NCBI GenBank assembly: GCA_020854785.1
Contig: JAHFZE010000174.1
Coordinates: 1 to 27,023 of the forward strand
Source of the DNA: Methanomethylovorans sp.
GTDB lineage: Archaea; Halobacteriota; Methanosarcinia; Methanosarcinales; Methanosarcinaceae
Length of the DNA: 27,023 bases
Reading direction: 5' to 3'
In this document: one piece after another, positions 13,426 to 21,224 of the stretch
How the letters are laid out: each line of letters starts with the position of its first letter
Position numbering within the stretch: the stretch's first letter is position 1
Notes under the pieces: model-generated
Database searches by the model: none
Told to the model about the DNA's origin: nothing
The model's input: the letters and a program-made list of their open reading frames with translations, nothing else
Made by a program: the position numbers and the translations under genes

Positions 13426-14226
13426 GTGAAACTGAAAAAACTTGCATTCAATAGGATACAAGCCACTTTGTTCATATCAGTCATTTTTCTGGCGATCATA
13501 ATTGCAGAATATATCTTCACTTATCGTGATGCCGGATATGGCATCGTCTTATGTCTTTTTATCACGATCGCCATATATGTGATCATCTCTGTGGTCGATA
13601 TGCAAAAAAGTTTCATAAATGCTGCAGAATCCTTAGCTATCATTCCCCTCTATGTTCTTTTTACATCATCGCTCCCCTGGTTCTTTATTGACCAGCGTTT
13701 TCTCCTTCCGGCGATATACTCGATAATATTGGCTCTGTGCTTCTGGCACATGCACGAAAAGGACCTCGAATTTCACGATGTGGGGCTTAAAAGCAACAAT
13801 CTGTTAAAGTATGCCATGATAGGTATATTGATAGGGATGTTCACCGGTCCCATAGAATACTGGGTACTTAAACCTGCACCTTCGTTCCCCACGTTCGAAC
13901 TGAAATACCTGCTTAGGGATATCGTATACATGACCTTTTTTGTCGGCCTGGGAGAAGAGCTTTTGTTCAGAGGCTTGATCCAGAACGACCTCAGTAAAAC
14001 ATTTGGTACAAAGACAGGGATCTTTGGACAGGCGTTACTGTTCGCAGTGATGCACATGACATGGCGATCACCCCTGGAACTGGCGTTCACCTTTTTTGCA
14101 GGGATACTGTTCGGTATCTTATATCACAGGACCGGCAGTCTCACCGCACCCATCGCATTCCATGGAATGAACAACACAATGCTGGTCTCGATCCTTCCAT
14201 ACTACTTCGCCGGGTTGCTCATCTGA
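13426..14226 (+). CDS. CPBP-family intramembrane metalloprotease (CAAX protease/Abi family)
   Basis: The 266-residue membrane protein has about eight hydrophobic helices and all four motifs of the CPBP family. These are EELLFRG (Glu177, Glu178, Arg182), F206..H210 in LFAVMHMTW, and H246...N250 in IAFHGMNNTM. These residues bind the metal in intramembrane glutamic-type/metal-dependent proteases related to Rce1. Family members process prenylated or membrane proteins. In archaea their substrates are mostly unknown. It is the first gene of a three-gene operon with a deacetylase (starting one base after this stop) and a glycosyltransferase, so a part in cell-surface assembly is plausible. The GTG start is the only one fitting the TATA box and the start of the hydrophobic region. 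Confidence 0.85.
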   Translation: MKLKKLAFNRIQATLFISVIFLAIIIAEYIFTYRDAGYGIVLCLFITIAIYVIISVVDMQKSFINAAESLAIIPLYVLFTSSLPWFFIDQRFLLPAIYSIILALCFWHMHEKDLEFHDVGLKSNNLLKYAMIGILIGMFTGPIEYWVLKPAPSFPTFELKYLLRDIVYMTFFVGLGEELLFRGLIQNDLSKTFGTKTGIFGQALLFAVMHMTWRSPLELAFTFFAGILFGILYHRTGSLTAPIAFHGMNNTMLVSILPYYFAGLLI

Positions 14227-14227
14227 C

Positions 14228-15064
14228 ATGACACGAACTAAAGTTTGCATCAGGATAGATATTGACACGGTAAGGGACACACAGGTCCTTCCGGTCCTGC
14301 TGGGAATACTTGACCAGTTCGATGTCCCTGCAACATTCTTTGTTACAACAGGACCCGATATGACCTTCAGGAACTATAGGAATTATCGTAACCCACTCAA
14401 ACTGCTGCAGAAAAAAGCTATTCAGCAACATGGACTGAGACAAATGTTCAGGGGCATGGTGTACGAACAGCAGGTCCAGGGATCGGAAAATCTGCAATTG
14501 ATCGTGGAAAAGGGTCATGAACTTGGACTACATGGCTATTCCCACTATGAATGGATGAACACGCTCCCGAAAAAAAGCAAAGAAGAGATAAAGGCATGGA
14601 TATCCAAAGGCTGTACACTTTTTGAGGATGCATGCGGTTTTGGACCAAGGTCATTTGCATCCCCTGGTTTTGCAACAAGTAACGAGTTCCTGGAAGCGTT
14701 GGATACGTTCAGGTTCGATTATTCCAGCGATTTCAGAGGCACTGAAGCATTCTACCCGGAACACGGCTCCTACAGGTCCTCAACATTGCAGCTGCCAGTA
14801 TGCGAAAGGTCTTTTGGTGAACTGGGGTCCGAGGGTCATTCTCAGGAAGAGATATATCATATTATCAAGAACGGCCTTGACACAGCCCGGCAATTCTTCG
14901 TGTTCTACATGCACCCATCCTATGAGCCGATACTGAACAGGGACCTTTTAATAAAGGTGCTGGGATACATCATATCCTCTGACGGTCTGGAGATCATTAC
15001 AATGCATCAGCTCGCAAAGCACATAAAAAGAAGGGGTCTGCCTGAAAATCCTGCAAATATATGA
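14228..15064 (+). CDS. ArnD-like polysaccharide deacetylase (carbohydrate esterase 4 fold)
   Basis: The 278-residue protein opens with VCIRIDIDT (Asp11, Asp13). It then has VPATFFVTTGPDM, GHELGLHGYSHYEW (His102, His106) and a later SFASPGFATS, which are the motif positions of the NodB/CE4 polysaccharide deacetylase fold. The RIDIDT start and the overall spacing are closest to ArnD, which removes a formyl group from a lipid-linked amino sugar. Removal of an acyl or formyl group from a lipid-linked sugar is therefore a reasonable guess. There is no signal peptide, so it acts in the cytosol or at the inner membrane face. It starts one base after the CPBP stop, and its last codons overlap the glycosyltransferase start, so all three are coupled. 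Confidence 0.83.
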   Translation: MTRTKVCIRIDIDTVRDTQVLPVLLGILDQFDVPATFFVTTGPDMTFRNYRNYRNPLKLLQKKAIQQHGLRQMFRGMVYEQQVQGSENLQLIVEKGHELGLHGYSHYEWMNTLPKKSKEEIKAWISKGCTLFEDACGFGPRSFASPGFATSNEFLEALDTFRFDYSSDFRGTEAFYPEHGSYRSSTLQLPVCERSFGELGSEGHSQEEIYHIIKNGLDTARQFFVFYMHPSYEPILNRDLLIKVLGYIISSDGLEIITMHQLAKHIKRRGLPENPANI

Positions 15065-16235
15065 ACTGGCACCCCATGACAATGCAACATCCGGTGGTAT
15101 AGAAGTTGCGATACTGGAAACATCCAGAGAGCTGGTTGCCCGTGGTCATGAAGTAACTGTGCTTACAGGTGCAAAGGACACACCCAAAGAGGAGATCATA
15201 GATGGTGTGAGGATCATTAGCATTGATTTCTGCAGAATTATGGAACATACCTGGAACCCTTCAAGCCTGACCCTGAAAAGACAGATATTGTTCCCGGTCG
15301 CAGTACTCTTTAACCTGCCCGGGACCTTTGATATTTACCATGGACATATATACTCTTCCGGATTGATAGCAAACTATCTTGCAAGACGATCTGGTGGTGT
15401 TGCCGTCAATACCATCCATGGTTCCTATTACCCAATATGGGATAGGCTTACCAATCCCATTGCTTCCCAATGCTACAGAACAGCAGAACATATACTGGCA
15501 CCGGCACTTGCGAGATTATCCGATGTACAGTTGCACACCGGAGATTACTTTGCGCAACAGGTCATCATCTGGGGCGCCCCAGCATATAAGATAAGGACCA
15601 TACACAACGGTGCCGACCTTACCAGGTTCGATCCACTCATACCCCGTGCAATGGTCCCCCATATATCCATTGACCCTGCGCTTCCAGTGATACTCACAGC
15701 CCGCCGGCTTGTCAGGAAGAACGGTATCCATCATCTGATAAGAGCAATGAGAATAGTATGCAATGAGGAAAAATGCCAGTTGGTCATCATAGGCGAAGGT
15801 GAAGAACGTGCGTCTCTGGAAAGATTGACACGTGAATTGCATGTCCAGGACCACGTGCATTTCCTGGGGATGATACCTCACGAACAGCTTCCGCCATATC
15901 TGGCCCTTGCTGACATAGCGGTGGTCCCAAGCCTTGTCGAAGCGTCCAGCATATTCATGCTTGAAGCAATGGCAATGGCAAAACCTGTCATAGCTACCAA
16001 TGCAGGTGGTCTCCCGGAGATCCTTTCCCCTTCTGCAGGCATACTTGTAGAACCTATGGATGAGGTAGGACTGGCGGATGCGATACTGGAACTCTTACGG
16101 AACAAAGAAAAACGGCTGCAACTTGGAGAACAGGCATATGCTCATGTGAAGAAGAACTACTCCTGGAAAGCGATCGCCCAGCAAATGGAATCCGAGTACA
16201 TGAGATTATTGGCAGAGAAGAAGAGGCGCAAGTAG
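15042..16235 (+). CDS. Glycosyltransferase family 4 (GT-B fold), apparent CTG start
   Basis: The protein has a GT4 C-terminal domain with ARRLVRKNGIHHLIRA, LVIIGEGEE, VHFLGMIP and the EX7E motif in EASSIFMLEAMAMAKPVIAT. GT4 enzymes transfer a sugar from a nucleotide sugar, usually to a lipid-linked chain. The first ATG, GTG or TTG in frame (GTG 15159) would cut off the N-terminal strand and Gly-rich loop. The open frame upstream reads KILQIYELAPHDNATSGGIE then VAILETSRELVARGHEV, exactly the expected N-terminus. A CTG at 15042, five bases after AAGGGGT, is the best start, giving 397 residues. The upstream frame closes at TAA 15024-15026 and holds no ATG. The gene overlaps the end of the deacetylase gene by 23 bases. 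CTG initiation is rare, so a sequence error at this codon is also possible. Confidence 0.85.
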   Translation: MKILQIYELAPHDNATSGGIEVAILETSRELVARGHEVTVLTGAKDTPKEEIIDGVRIISIDFCRIMEHTWNPSSLTLKRQILFPVAVLFNLPGTFDIYHGHIYSSGLIANYLARRSGGVAVNTIHGSYYPIWDRLTNPIASQCYRTAEHILAPALARLSDVQLHTGDYFAQQVIIWGAPAYKIRTIHNGADLTRFDPLIPRAMVPHISIDPALPVILTARRLVRKNGIHHLIRAMRIVCNEEKCQLVIIGEGEERASLERLTRELHVQDHVHFLGMIPHEQLPPYLALADIAVVPSLVEASSIFMLEAMAMAKPVIATNAGGLPEILSPSAGILVEPMDEVGLADAILELLRNKEKRLQLGEQAYAHVKKNYSWKAIAQQMESEYMRLLAEKKRRK

Positions 16236-16307
16236 AACGGTTGCCAGATACGTCTTTTTGGTTGAAGCTTGTCAAAGGAAACTCGAGCCTTAAGAAAGAT
16301 CAAAATG

Positions 16308-16314
16308 AAAAAAG
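16308..16314 (-). terminator. U-tract downstream of the secreted protein gene
   Basis: The minus strand reads CATTTCTTTTTTCATTTTG about 35 bases after the stop at 16348. Archaeal transcription often ends at such T-rich tracts. Confidence 0.35.
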
Positions 16315-16347
16315 AAATGGGAGTAGGAGGCGGTCATACCTACTCTA

Positions 16348-17307
16348 TTAAAATCCTAACCAGTTCAGGATCTTCCATATATAGTCCATAATGCTGTTGG
16401 TCTTGACCACAGACTGTTCGTTAGCACCCTCTGCACTTATTACATCTGCATTGGTCTCAGGCATTGATTGAAGCACCGTTGCATTCTCAGAGGACACATT
16501 CTCAAGGCTCAGTATCTTGGCCTCGCCTGTACCGCCACTCCTGACTATCGTATCCTCGATGATCTCATTCCCACCGGAATTATCATCCAGAACCTCTTGC
16601 TTGTCTTTGCTGCAATCCTTTAAGGTCACCACCCTTGTCTTATCTCCGACCTTAAGGATATATTCACCTGCCGGTCTCTCCGTGCAGCAGACCTGCTTGA
16701 AATGGCCTGTCTCGTCAGCCTTGACATCTAATGTCGCCACAAATGTGAGCTTTACATTCTTCACGTGACCCGGATCCTTATCGGTTTCCGTACCATCATC
16801 GCAGTTGGTCACAGCACCTGCACCGGCAGCATTACCGCTCACCACCAGGTTATAATTACCCTGTGGAACGCGTGATGACACACTGGCCTTATGAGCAGAA
16901 GATGCTTTAAAGGTCTTTGACAGGTCCAATACACCAAATACATTTGAGGATACCTTAAGGTCCTTTACGCCCTCTGCGGTGATACTGGCTGTTGTGCCCG
17001 GAGGTATCGGTACTTTATCTTGCTTATATTCGAATTTGCCCTCCGAGACAGGTACCTCCACAACGTAGGTGGTAGTAATGGTCACATAATCGCCGGGACC
17101 CACCATACCTTCAATGATGATAGGACCACTGTTTACACATAGGTCTTCACCGGGAAGTATCTTCAGGTCTTCCACCGGCCATGCCAGAGCACTGGTTGCT
17201 GAAAACAGGATCATCAACATTACACTGGCCGATATAATGGCAGCGCCGCCAAGCAATTTACAGCCTGAACTAGACTTGCCAAGTACGCGTAAAAATCGAA
17301 TATTCAA
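16348..17307 (-). CDS. Secreted or surface protein with N-terminal signal, unknown family
   Basis: The TTG at 17305-17307 is taken as start because GGAGGT stands six bases before it. An ATG 30 bases further up would lie above the likely transcription start. The 319-residue product has a signal segment GAAIISASVMLMILFSATSALAWP and then a beta-rich part (IIIEGMVGPGDYVTITTTYV, VPQGNYNLVVSG, PAGEYILKVGDKTRVVTLKD) that looks like two or three Ig-like modules. It has a few paired cysteines. The tail (residues 250-319) is acidic and low in complexity and ends in a short amphipathic stretch IMDYIWKILNWLGF. No family was recognised. It stands alone, convergent with the glycosyltransferase operon. The promoter contains a palindrome that could be an operator. 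Confidence 0.7.
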   Translation of the reverse strand: MNIRFLRVLGKSSSGCKLLGGAAIISASVMLMILFSATSALAWPVEDLKILPGEDLCVNSGPIIIEGMVGPGDYVTITTTYVVEVPVSEGKFEYKQDKVPIPPGTTASITAEGVKDLKVSSNVFGVLDLSKTFKASSAHKASVSSRVPQGNYNLVVSGNAAGAGAVTNCDDGTETDKDPGHVKNVKLTFVATLDVKADETGHFKQVCCTERPAGEYILKVGDKTRVVTLKDCSKDKQEVLDDNSGGNEIIEDTIVRSGGTGEAKILSLENVSSENATVLQSMPETNADVISAEGANEQSVVKTNSIMDYIWKILNWLGF

Positions 17308-17313
17308 ACAACG

Positions 17314-17319
17314 ACCTCC
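17314..17319 (-). promoter_or_regulatory. Shine-Dalgarno site deciding the TTG start
   Basis: The minus strand reads GGAGGT six bases before the TTG at 17307. It lies inside the longer open frame, which argues against the ATG at 17337. Confidence 0.65.
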
Positions 17320-17331
17320 TACTCTTCTAGA

Positions 17332-17362
17332 GTACACTTACAAGTGTACATATAATGTATAA
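17332..17362 (-). promoter_or_regulatory. Promoter with palindromic operator candidate
   Basis: GTACACTT (17332-17339) and AAGTGTAC (17342-17349) form a perfect inverted repeat with a two-base spacer. Directly upstream on the minus strand is a TATA-like TTATACATTATA (17351-17362). The palindrome thus covers the space between the TATA box and the expected transcription start near 17332, the usual place for an archaeal repressor site. Confidence 0.5.
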
Positions 17363-17633
17363 ATTTGACATTTACTTAAAGTTATCTATTTGATCACTGG
17401 ATCTAGATTTTACCTACAAATATTAGATTTTATTTAATTTACTTTATCATGTTTTTTGTTCTTTGTAGCTTTTGTCTTAAAGTTTTTTTACAGCACATTC
17501 CCAAAGAACACGAGAAACAGTTACTTCCTGTACACATTGCCACAAACCATATTTACCATAGCTGCCAATGGAATTAAACCAAGTGGGATATATTGTCAGG
17601 GATACTTCCTGAAAATACCAGAAAGGTGAGAAC

Positions 17634-18293
17634 ATGGCAGGAGACAAATTAGAGAAAGGAGCGATCCTACAGAGAGATAAGGAAACATACGCAATAGCAC
17701 CACAGATACCCGGAGGTATAGTAACTCCAGACCTGTTGCGCAAGATAGCGGATGTGGCGGAGAAGTACAATGCAGCAGCCATGAAAATGACATCTGCACA
17801 GAGAATAGCCATAGTGGGGATCAAGGAAGCTGATCTGGACAACATCTGGAAGGACCTGGATATGAAACCTGCAGCAGCCGTTGGGTTGTGTGTAAGGAGC
17901 ATCAAGATCTGTCCAGGCACCACATTCTGTAAGCGCGGACAGCAGGATGCCGTCGGTCTGGGTCTGAAGCTCGATGAAAAATACCACGGCATGCAACTTC
18001 CGTCCAAGCTTAAGATGGCAGTCGCAGGATGCATGAACTCCTGTTCCGAGCCTGCCATCAAGGATATAGGTATTCTGGGCACCCCAAAGGGTTACACACT
18101 GATGGTCGGAGGCAGCGCTGGCATTAAACCAAGACTCGCGGACATTATCGCTGATGAACTGACGGAAGAAGAGATCCTTGAAATAGTGGACAGGATCATC
18201 GATTATTATAAGAGCCATGCCACAAAACACAGGCTTGGCAGGTTCATCGATGAGATCGGACTGGACAAGTTCAAGAAGGACATCGGGCTCTGA
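17634..18293 (+). CDS. Small siroheme/[4Fe-4S] sulfite- or nitrite-reductase-like protein
   Basis: The 219-residue protein has an N-terminal ferredoxin-like half-domain (GGIVTPDLLRKIADVAEKYN, KMTSAQRIAIVGI). The siroheme/4Fe-4S motif follows: C93-X5-C99 in CPGTTFCKRG and C133-X3-C137 in GCMNSCSEP. All four cluster Cys residues are present. It is about a third of the length of normal assimilatory sulfite reductases. It resembles the low-mass siroheme proteins of methanogens, such as the small sulfite reductase (P590) described from Methanosarcina barkeri. The natural electron donor and substrate of this group are uncertain. An AGGTGAG site precedes the ATG. The hdrE-hdrD genes follow on the same strand after 193 bases with their own promoter signals. 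Confidence 0.88.
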   Translation: MAGDKLEKGAILQRDKETYAIAPQIPGGIVTPDLLRKIADVAEKYNAAAMKMTSAQRIAIVGIKEADLDNIWKDLDMKPAAAVGLCVRSIKICPGTTFCKRGQQDAVGLGLKLDEKYHGMQLPSKLKMAVAGCMNSCSEPAIKDIGILGTPKGYTLMVGGSAGIKPRLADIIADELTEEEILEIVDRIIDYYKSHATKHRLGRFIDEIGLDKFKKDIGL

Positions 18294-18385
18294 GCAGCCC
18301 CTCTACTCTTTTTGCAATTCTCCCGTTCTTAAGACGCACAGGTATGAAAAATGTGGCTGCTGATAGATATAATGTAATGAAAATC

Positions 18386-18395
18386 TTTAAATATA
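18386..18395 (+). promoter_or_regulatory. Candidate TATA box of hdrED
   Basis: TTTAAATATA stands about 100 bases before the hdrE ATG and would give a leader of roughly 70 bases containing the AGGAGA ribosome binding site at 18472-18477. A second TATA-like CTTTTATATT at 18451-18460 is closer, but would put transcription start at or past that site. Confidence 0.4.
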
Positions 18396-18486
18396 ATAGA
18401 TGCTACAATCATGCAACCATAGCGGTTACTCGAGGTTAGACCAGATTTAACTTTTATATTATTCACATATCAGGAGAAGGTAAAAT

Positions 18487-19278
18487 ATGGATTATTTTTC
18501 AGGTATATCCGATGCATTAAGGGTCACATTTGTACAAATGATGATACTCTCTATTATTGCAATTGGTATATTTATTGTAGGAATGTACATCAACTTTAAG
18601 AAATGGAGCATGGGTTCCACTGGATATGGTCAGGCACCATCGAAAAGCATCTGGGCGTTCCCTAAGATGCTCATGTACCAGATGAGCCAGCATGCACATG
18701 TCCACAATCAATCGGTTCTTGAAACTATCGTCCTTGACATTCTTTTTCAGAGAAGGATCCTTAGAAGAAGTAAGATCAGATGGTTCATGCACATCACGAT
18801 CTTCATAGGCTGGATGACCCTTTTTGCTATGTCCGGCGCCATGTTCTTTGTTGAAATGACACACATGATCGGTGAAAGGATAGGATTCGCTGAAACACTT
18901 CCCTGGTTCATGAGCCCTGAGGTTTTCAGAGAACTGCTCGCAGTGCCCAATGATGTATTCAGTTACATACTGCTCATAGGTGTCGTGATCGCAATATACA
19001 GGAGACTGTTCGTTGCAAAGGCCAGAGAATCCACTATTGCATACGACTCCATCCTTATCATCGGACTTGCCGTGATCACAATTTCAGGTTTCATTGCCGA
19101 CGGTATAAGGACCGGCAGGTTCTGGGGATTTGGCATAGACTACGCATATGCACCACCTGCAGCACTGTTCCATGTGGTCATCTCCCTGCTGTTCTGTATC
19201 GCATACATACCCTTCAGTAAGTATATACATATATTAGCCATCCCTTTTACACTGCTCGCAAATAAGGGAGGAGAATAA
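18487..19278 (+). CDS. hdrE: CoB-CoM heterodisulfide reductase cytochrome b subunit HdrE
   Basis: The 263-residue protein has five hydrophobic helices. They include [20 protein letters not shown] near the start, [20 protein letters not shown] in the middle and [18 protein letters not shown] near the end. His residues in the helices could hold the b-type hemes. This is the cytochrome b (NarI-like) subunit of the membrane-bound heterodisulfide reductase. It passes electrons from methanophenazine to HdrD for reduction of the CoM-S-S-CoB disulfide, an energy-conserving step in Methanosarcinales. The start has an AGGAGA site nine bases upstream. hdrD begins two bases after the stop. Length is normal for HdrE. 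The gene identity is secured by its neighbour. Confidence 0.93.
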   Translation: MDYFSGISDALRVTFVQMMILSIIAIGIFIVGMYINFKKWSMGSTGYGQAPSKSIWAFPKMLMYQMSQHAHVHNQSVLETIVLDILFQRRILRRSKIRWFMHITIFIGWMTLFAMSGAMFFVEMTHMIGERIGFAETLPWFMSPEVFRELLAVPNDVFSYILLIGVVIAIYRRLFVAKARESTIAYDSILIIGLAVITISGFIADGIRTGRFWGFGIDYAYAPPAALFHVVISLLFCIAYIPFSKYIHILAIPFTLLANKGGE

Positions 19279-19280
19279 AA

Positions 19281-20528
19281 ATGGTAAAAAGACAGCCTTC
19301 CATAACAACTGAGAACTTTACAGCAGTGCAGCTCATGGAACTGGATGCCTGCAGCAGATGTGGAGAATGTGTCAACTGGTGTCCTACCTATGATGCTTCC
19401 GGTCAGAACCCCGGACTTGCACCCAGGGACAAGATCCTCAGGTGGGCCGAGTTCATGAAGAAGTCCTACGGACTGCGTGCCAGGCTTTTCGGTCCAAAGC
19501 AGATCCCATTGGAAGAGCTTGAACAGTTCAAGAACGATGTATACGGATGTACCACCTGTGGCATGTGTGCCACAGTATGCGAATCTGCCATAAATACCGT
19601 GGAACTCTGGGAATCCATGCGAGCAAACCTTGTTAAGAGCGGTATCGGTCCCTTTGGCAAGCAAGGCATGTTCCTGAAGCTTATTGGGGAATACAAGAAC
19701 CCATACATGGCAGACAATAAGGACAGGATCAACTGGTTCCCTGCTGACATCAAGGTAGAGGAACAGGCTGAAGTCCTGTATTTCGGCGGATGTACTGCAG
19801 AACTGAGACAGAGAAAGCTCGCCCTTGCAACAGCCCGCGTCCTTAACAAGCTCGGCATAAAGTTCACTATGCTGGGAGAGGACGAGATCTGCTGCGGTTC
19901 AGCTCTTATAAGGACCGGACAGTACTTTATCAACGATACTGCAAAGATAAATGCGCAGAAGAACGTGGACAATATCAAAGCAAAGGGTGCAAAGATAGTT
20001 CTCTATGCGTGTGCAGGATGTTACAGGGCTTCTCTCATTGACTGGCCCCGCCTGACAGGCAAAGAGCTCCCGTTCAAGGTAGTACACGTAACAGAGTTCC
20101 TTCAGGACCTCATAAAGAAAGGAGAGATCAAGTGGGAGAAGTCCATCGACAAAAAGGTCACTTACCATGACCCATGTCACCTTGGCCGCCACGTAGGCGT
20201 CTTCGAGCCGCCCAGAGCCGTTCTTGAGGCCATCCCTGGCATTCAGTTCATAGAGATGGAAAGAATTAAAGAGAACCAGCGCTGCTGTGGAGCAGGAGGC
20301 GGTGTAAAAGCCGGTATTCCGGACCTTGCACTGGGAGTTGCTTCCACCCGTGTGGAAGATGCACTTGCGACCAGCGCTGATATCCTGTCCAGCGCCTGTC
20401 CGTTCTGTAAGAGAAACCTCAGTGACGGCAGGGATGCCATTGGTGCAAAGGAACTCGAAGTAGAAGATGTGATAGTCCTTGTGGCAGAAGCTATGGGGAT
20501 CGACCTGAGCGACACTCCTGCAGAGTGA
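19281..20528 (+). CDS. hdrD: CoB-CoM heterodisulfide reductase catalytic subunit HdrD
   Basis: The 415-residue protein has two ferredoxin-type 4Fe-4S motifs (C24, 27, 30, 34 in [12 protein letters not shown] and C90, 93, 96, 100 in [11 protein letters not shown]). Two complete CCG domains follow: C171, C204-C205, C244, C247, and C299, C335-C336, C373, C376. The CCG domains bind the noncubane 4Fe-4S clusters that reduce the mixed disulfide CoM-S-S-CoB, releasing CoM-SH and CoB-SH. HdrD faces the cytoplasm and receives electrons from HdrE. A GGAGGAG ribosome binding site overlaps the end of hdrE, two bases before this gene, so the two are cotranslated. All cluster ligands are present and the length is that of the family. 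Two DUF116 genes follow on the same strand after a short T-tract. Confidence 0.96.
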   Translation: MVKRQPSITTENFTAVQLMELDACSRCGECVNWCPTYDASGQNPGLAPRDKILRWAEFMKKSYGLRARLFGPKQIPLEELEQFKNDVYGCTTCGMCATVCESAINTVELWESMRANLVKSGIGPFGKQGMFLKLIGEYKNPYMADNKDRINWFPADIKVEEQAEVLYFGGCTAELRQRKLALATARVLNKLGIKFTMLGEDEICCGSALIRTGQYFINDTAKINAQKNVDNIKAKGAKIVLYACAGCYRASLIDWPRLTGKELPFKVVHVTEFLQDLIKKGEIKWEKSIDKKVTYHDPCHLGRHVGVFEPPRAVLEAIPGIQFIEMERIKENQRCCGAGGGVKAGIPDLALGVASTRVEDALATSADILSSACPFCKRNLSDGRDAIGAKELEVEDVIVLVAEAMGIDLSDTPAE

Positions 20529-20540
20529 AGCTCAAGGTTC

Positions 20541-20548
20541 TTTTTTTA
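20541..20548 (+). terminator. T-tract after hdrD
   Basis: A run of seven T residues lies about 15 bases after the hdrD stop, before the DUF116 genes. It may give partial termination, lowering DUF116 expression relative to hdrED. Confidence 0.35.
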
Positions 20549-20585
20549 AGTACATTACCCGAATAAAGCATAACTGAGATGAAAA

Positions 20586-21224
20586 ATGCAGATCCCCTAT
20601 GAGATCCTGGGAAAATTATTCGTACTGCTGTTCATTGTTGTTATTGTAAGCATCGCCGTAGCCTTATTGATAGGCGCTTACAGTTTCAGAAGCAAAAGGA
20701 TACTTTTTCCGAATTTCGTGCTTTTTATGCTGTACCTGTTCTATGGTCCGGCCAAGTGGATCTGCAGAAGATTTTCTATTCGTGACACCATTGTCGATGA
20801 GATCCTGATAGAACTACGCAATGCCCTCATGCTGGAAGATTTCAAGAGATCAAAAGACAGAAAAGTCGTGTTCCTGCCCCAGTGTCTGCGTCACCCGGAC
20901 TGCAAGGCACGGTGCGATCCCATTGATGGCTACCAGTGTAAAAGATGTGGAAAATGCGATATTGGGACCGTATGCAAAGCCGCTGATGAATATGGTTTTC
21001 GGGTGTTCATCATTCCAGGCGGCAGCTTCATAAAAAAGATACTCAAAGTGCACAGGCCTGAAAGCTGTATCGGTGTGGCCTGTCATCCTGAACTCTCCGA
21101 ATCCATGCAAGGAGTTGCTGCCTATATGCCGGTACAGGGAGTATGTCTGCTCAAGGATGGCTGCTTCAACACAGAAGCAGATGTTGAGGAAATAATACGA
21201 AAAATGGAGGAATCCTGTGTATAG
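20586..21224 (+). CDS. DUF116 membrane protein, first of a pair
   Basis: The 212-residue protein has one or two N-terminal membrane helices (residues about 8-32 and 41-55). A cytoplasmic DUF116 domain with many conserved cysteines follows: C100, C106, C110, C118, C121, C124, C130, C161, C166, C187 and C193. Motifs LPQCLRHPDCKARC, CKRCGKCDIGTVC, GVACHPELSE and LLKDGCFNT are those of DUF116. The Cys spacing suggests one or more metal or Fe-S sites, but the family has no established activity known to me. The gene lies 57 bases after hdrD on the same strand and overlaps the next DUF116 gene by eight bases. A role in assembly, repair or electron transfer for heterodisulfide reductase is inferred only from this placement. 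Confidence 0.85.
   Translation: MQIPYEILGKLFVLLFIVVIVSIAVALLIGAYSFRSKRILFPNFVLFMLYLFYGPAKWICRRFSIRDTIVDEILIELRNALMLEDFKRSKDRKVVFLPQCLRHPDCKARCDPIDGYQCKRCGKCDIGTVCKAADEYGFRVFIIPGGSFIKKILKVHRPESCIGVACHPELSESMQGVAAYMPVQGVCLLKDGCFNTEADVEEIIRKMEESCV

Noticed and set aside
15159..15161. GTG as the start of the GT4 gene
   Set aside because: It would remove the conserved first strand and Gly-rich loop that are coded directly upstream in the same frame.
17477..18082. Minus-strand open frame of 201 codons
   Set aside because: It is opposite the siroheme protein, whose cluster motif and ribosome binding site show the plus strand is coding.
19466..19978. Minus-strand open frame of 170 codons inside hdrD
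   Set aside because: It is a shadow of hdrD, whose cysteine motifs are complete.
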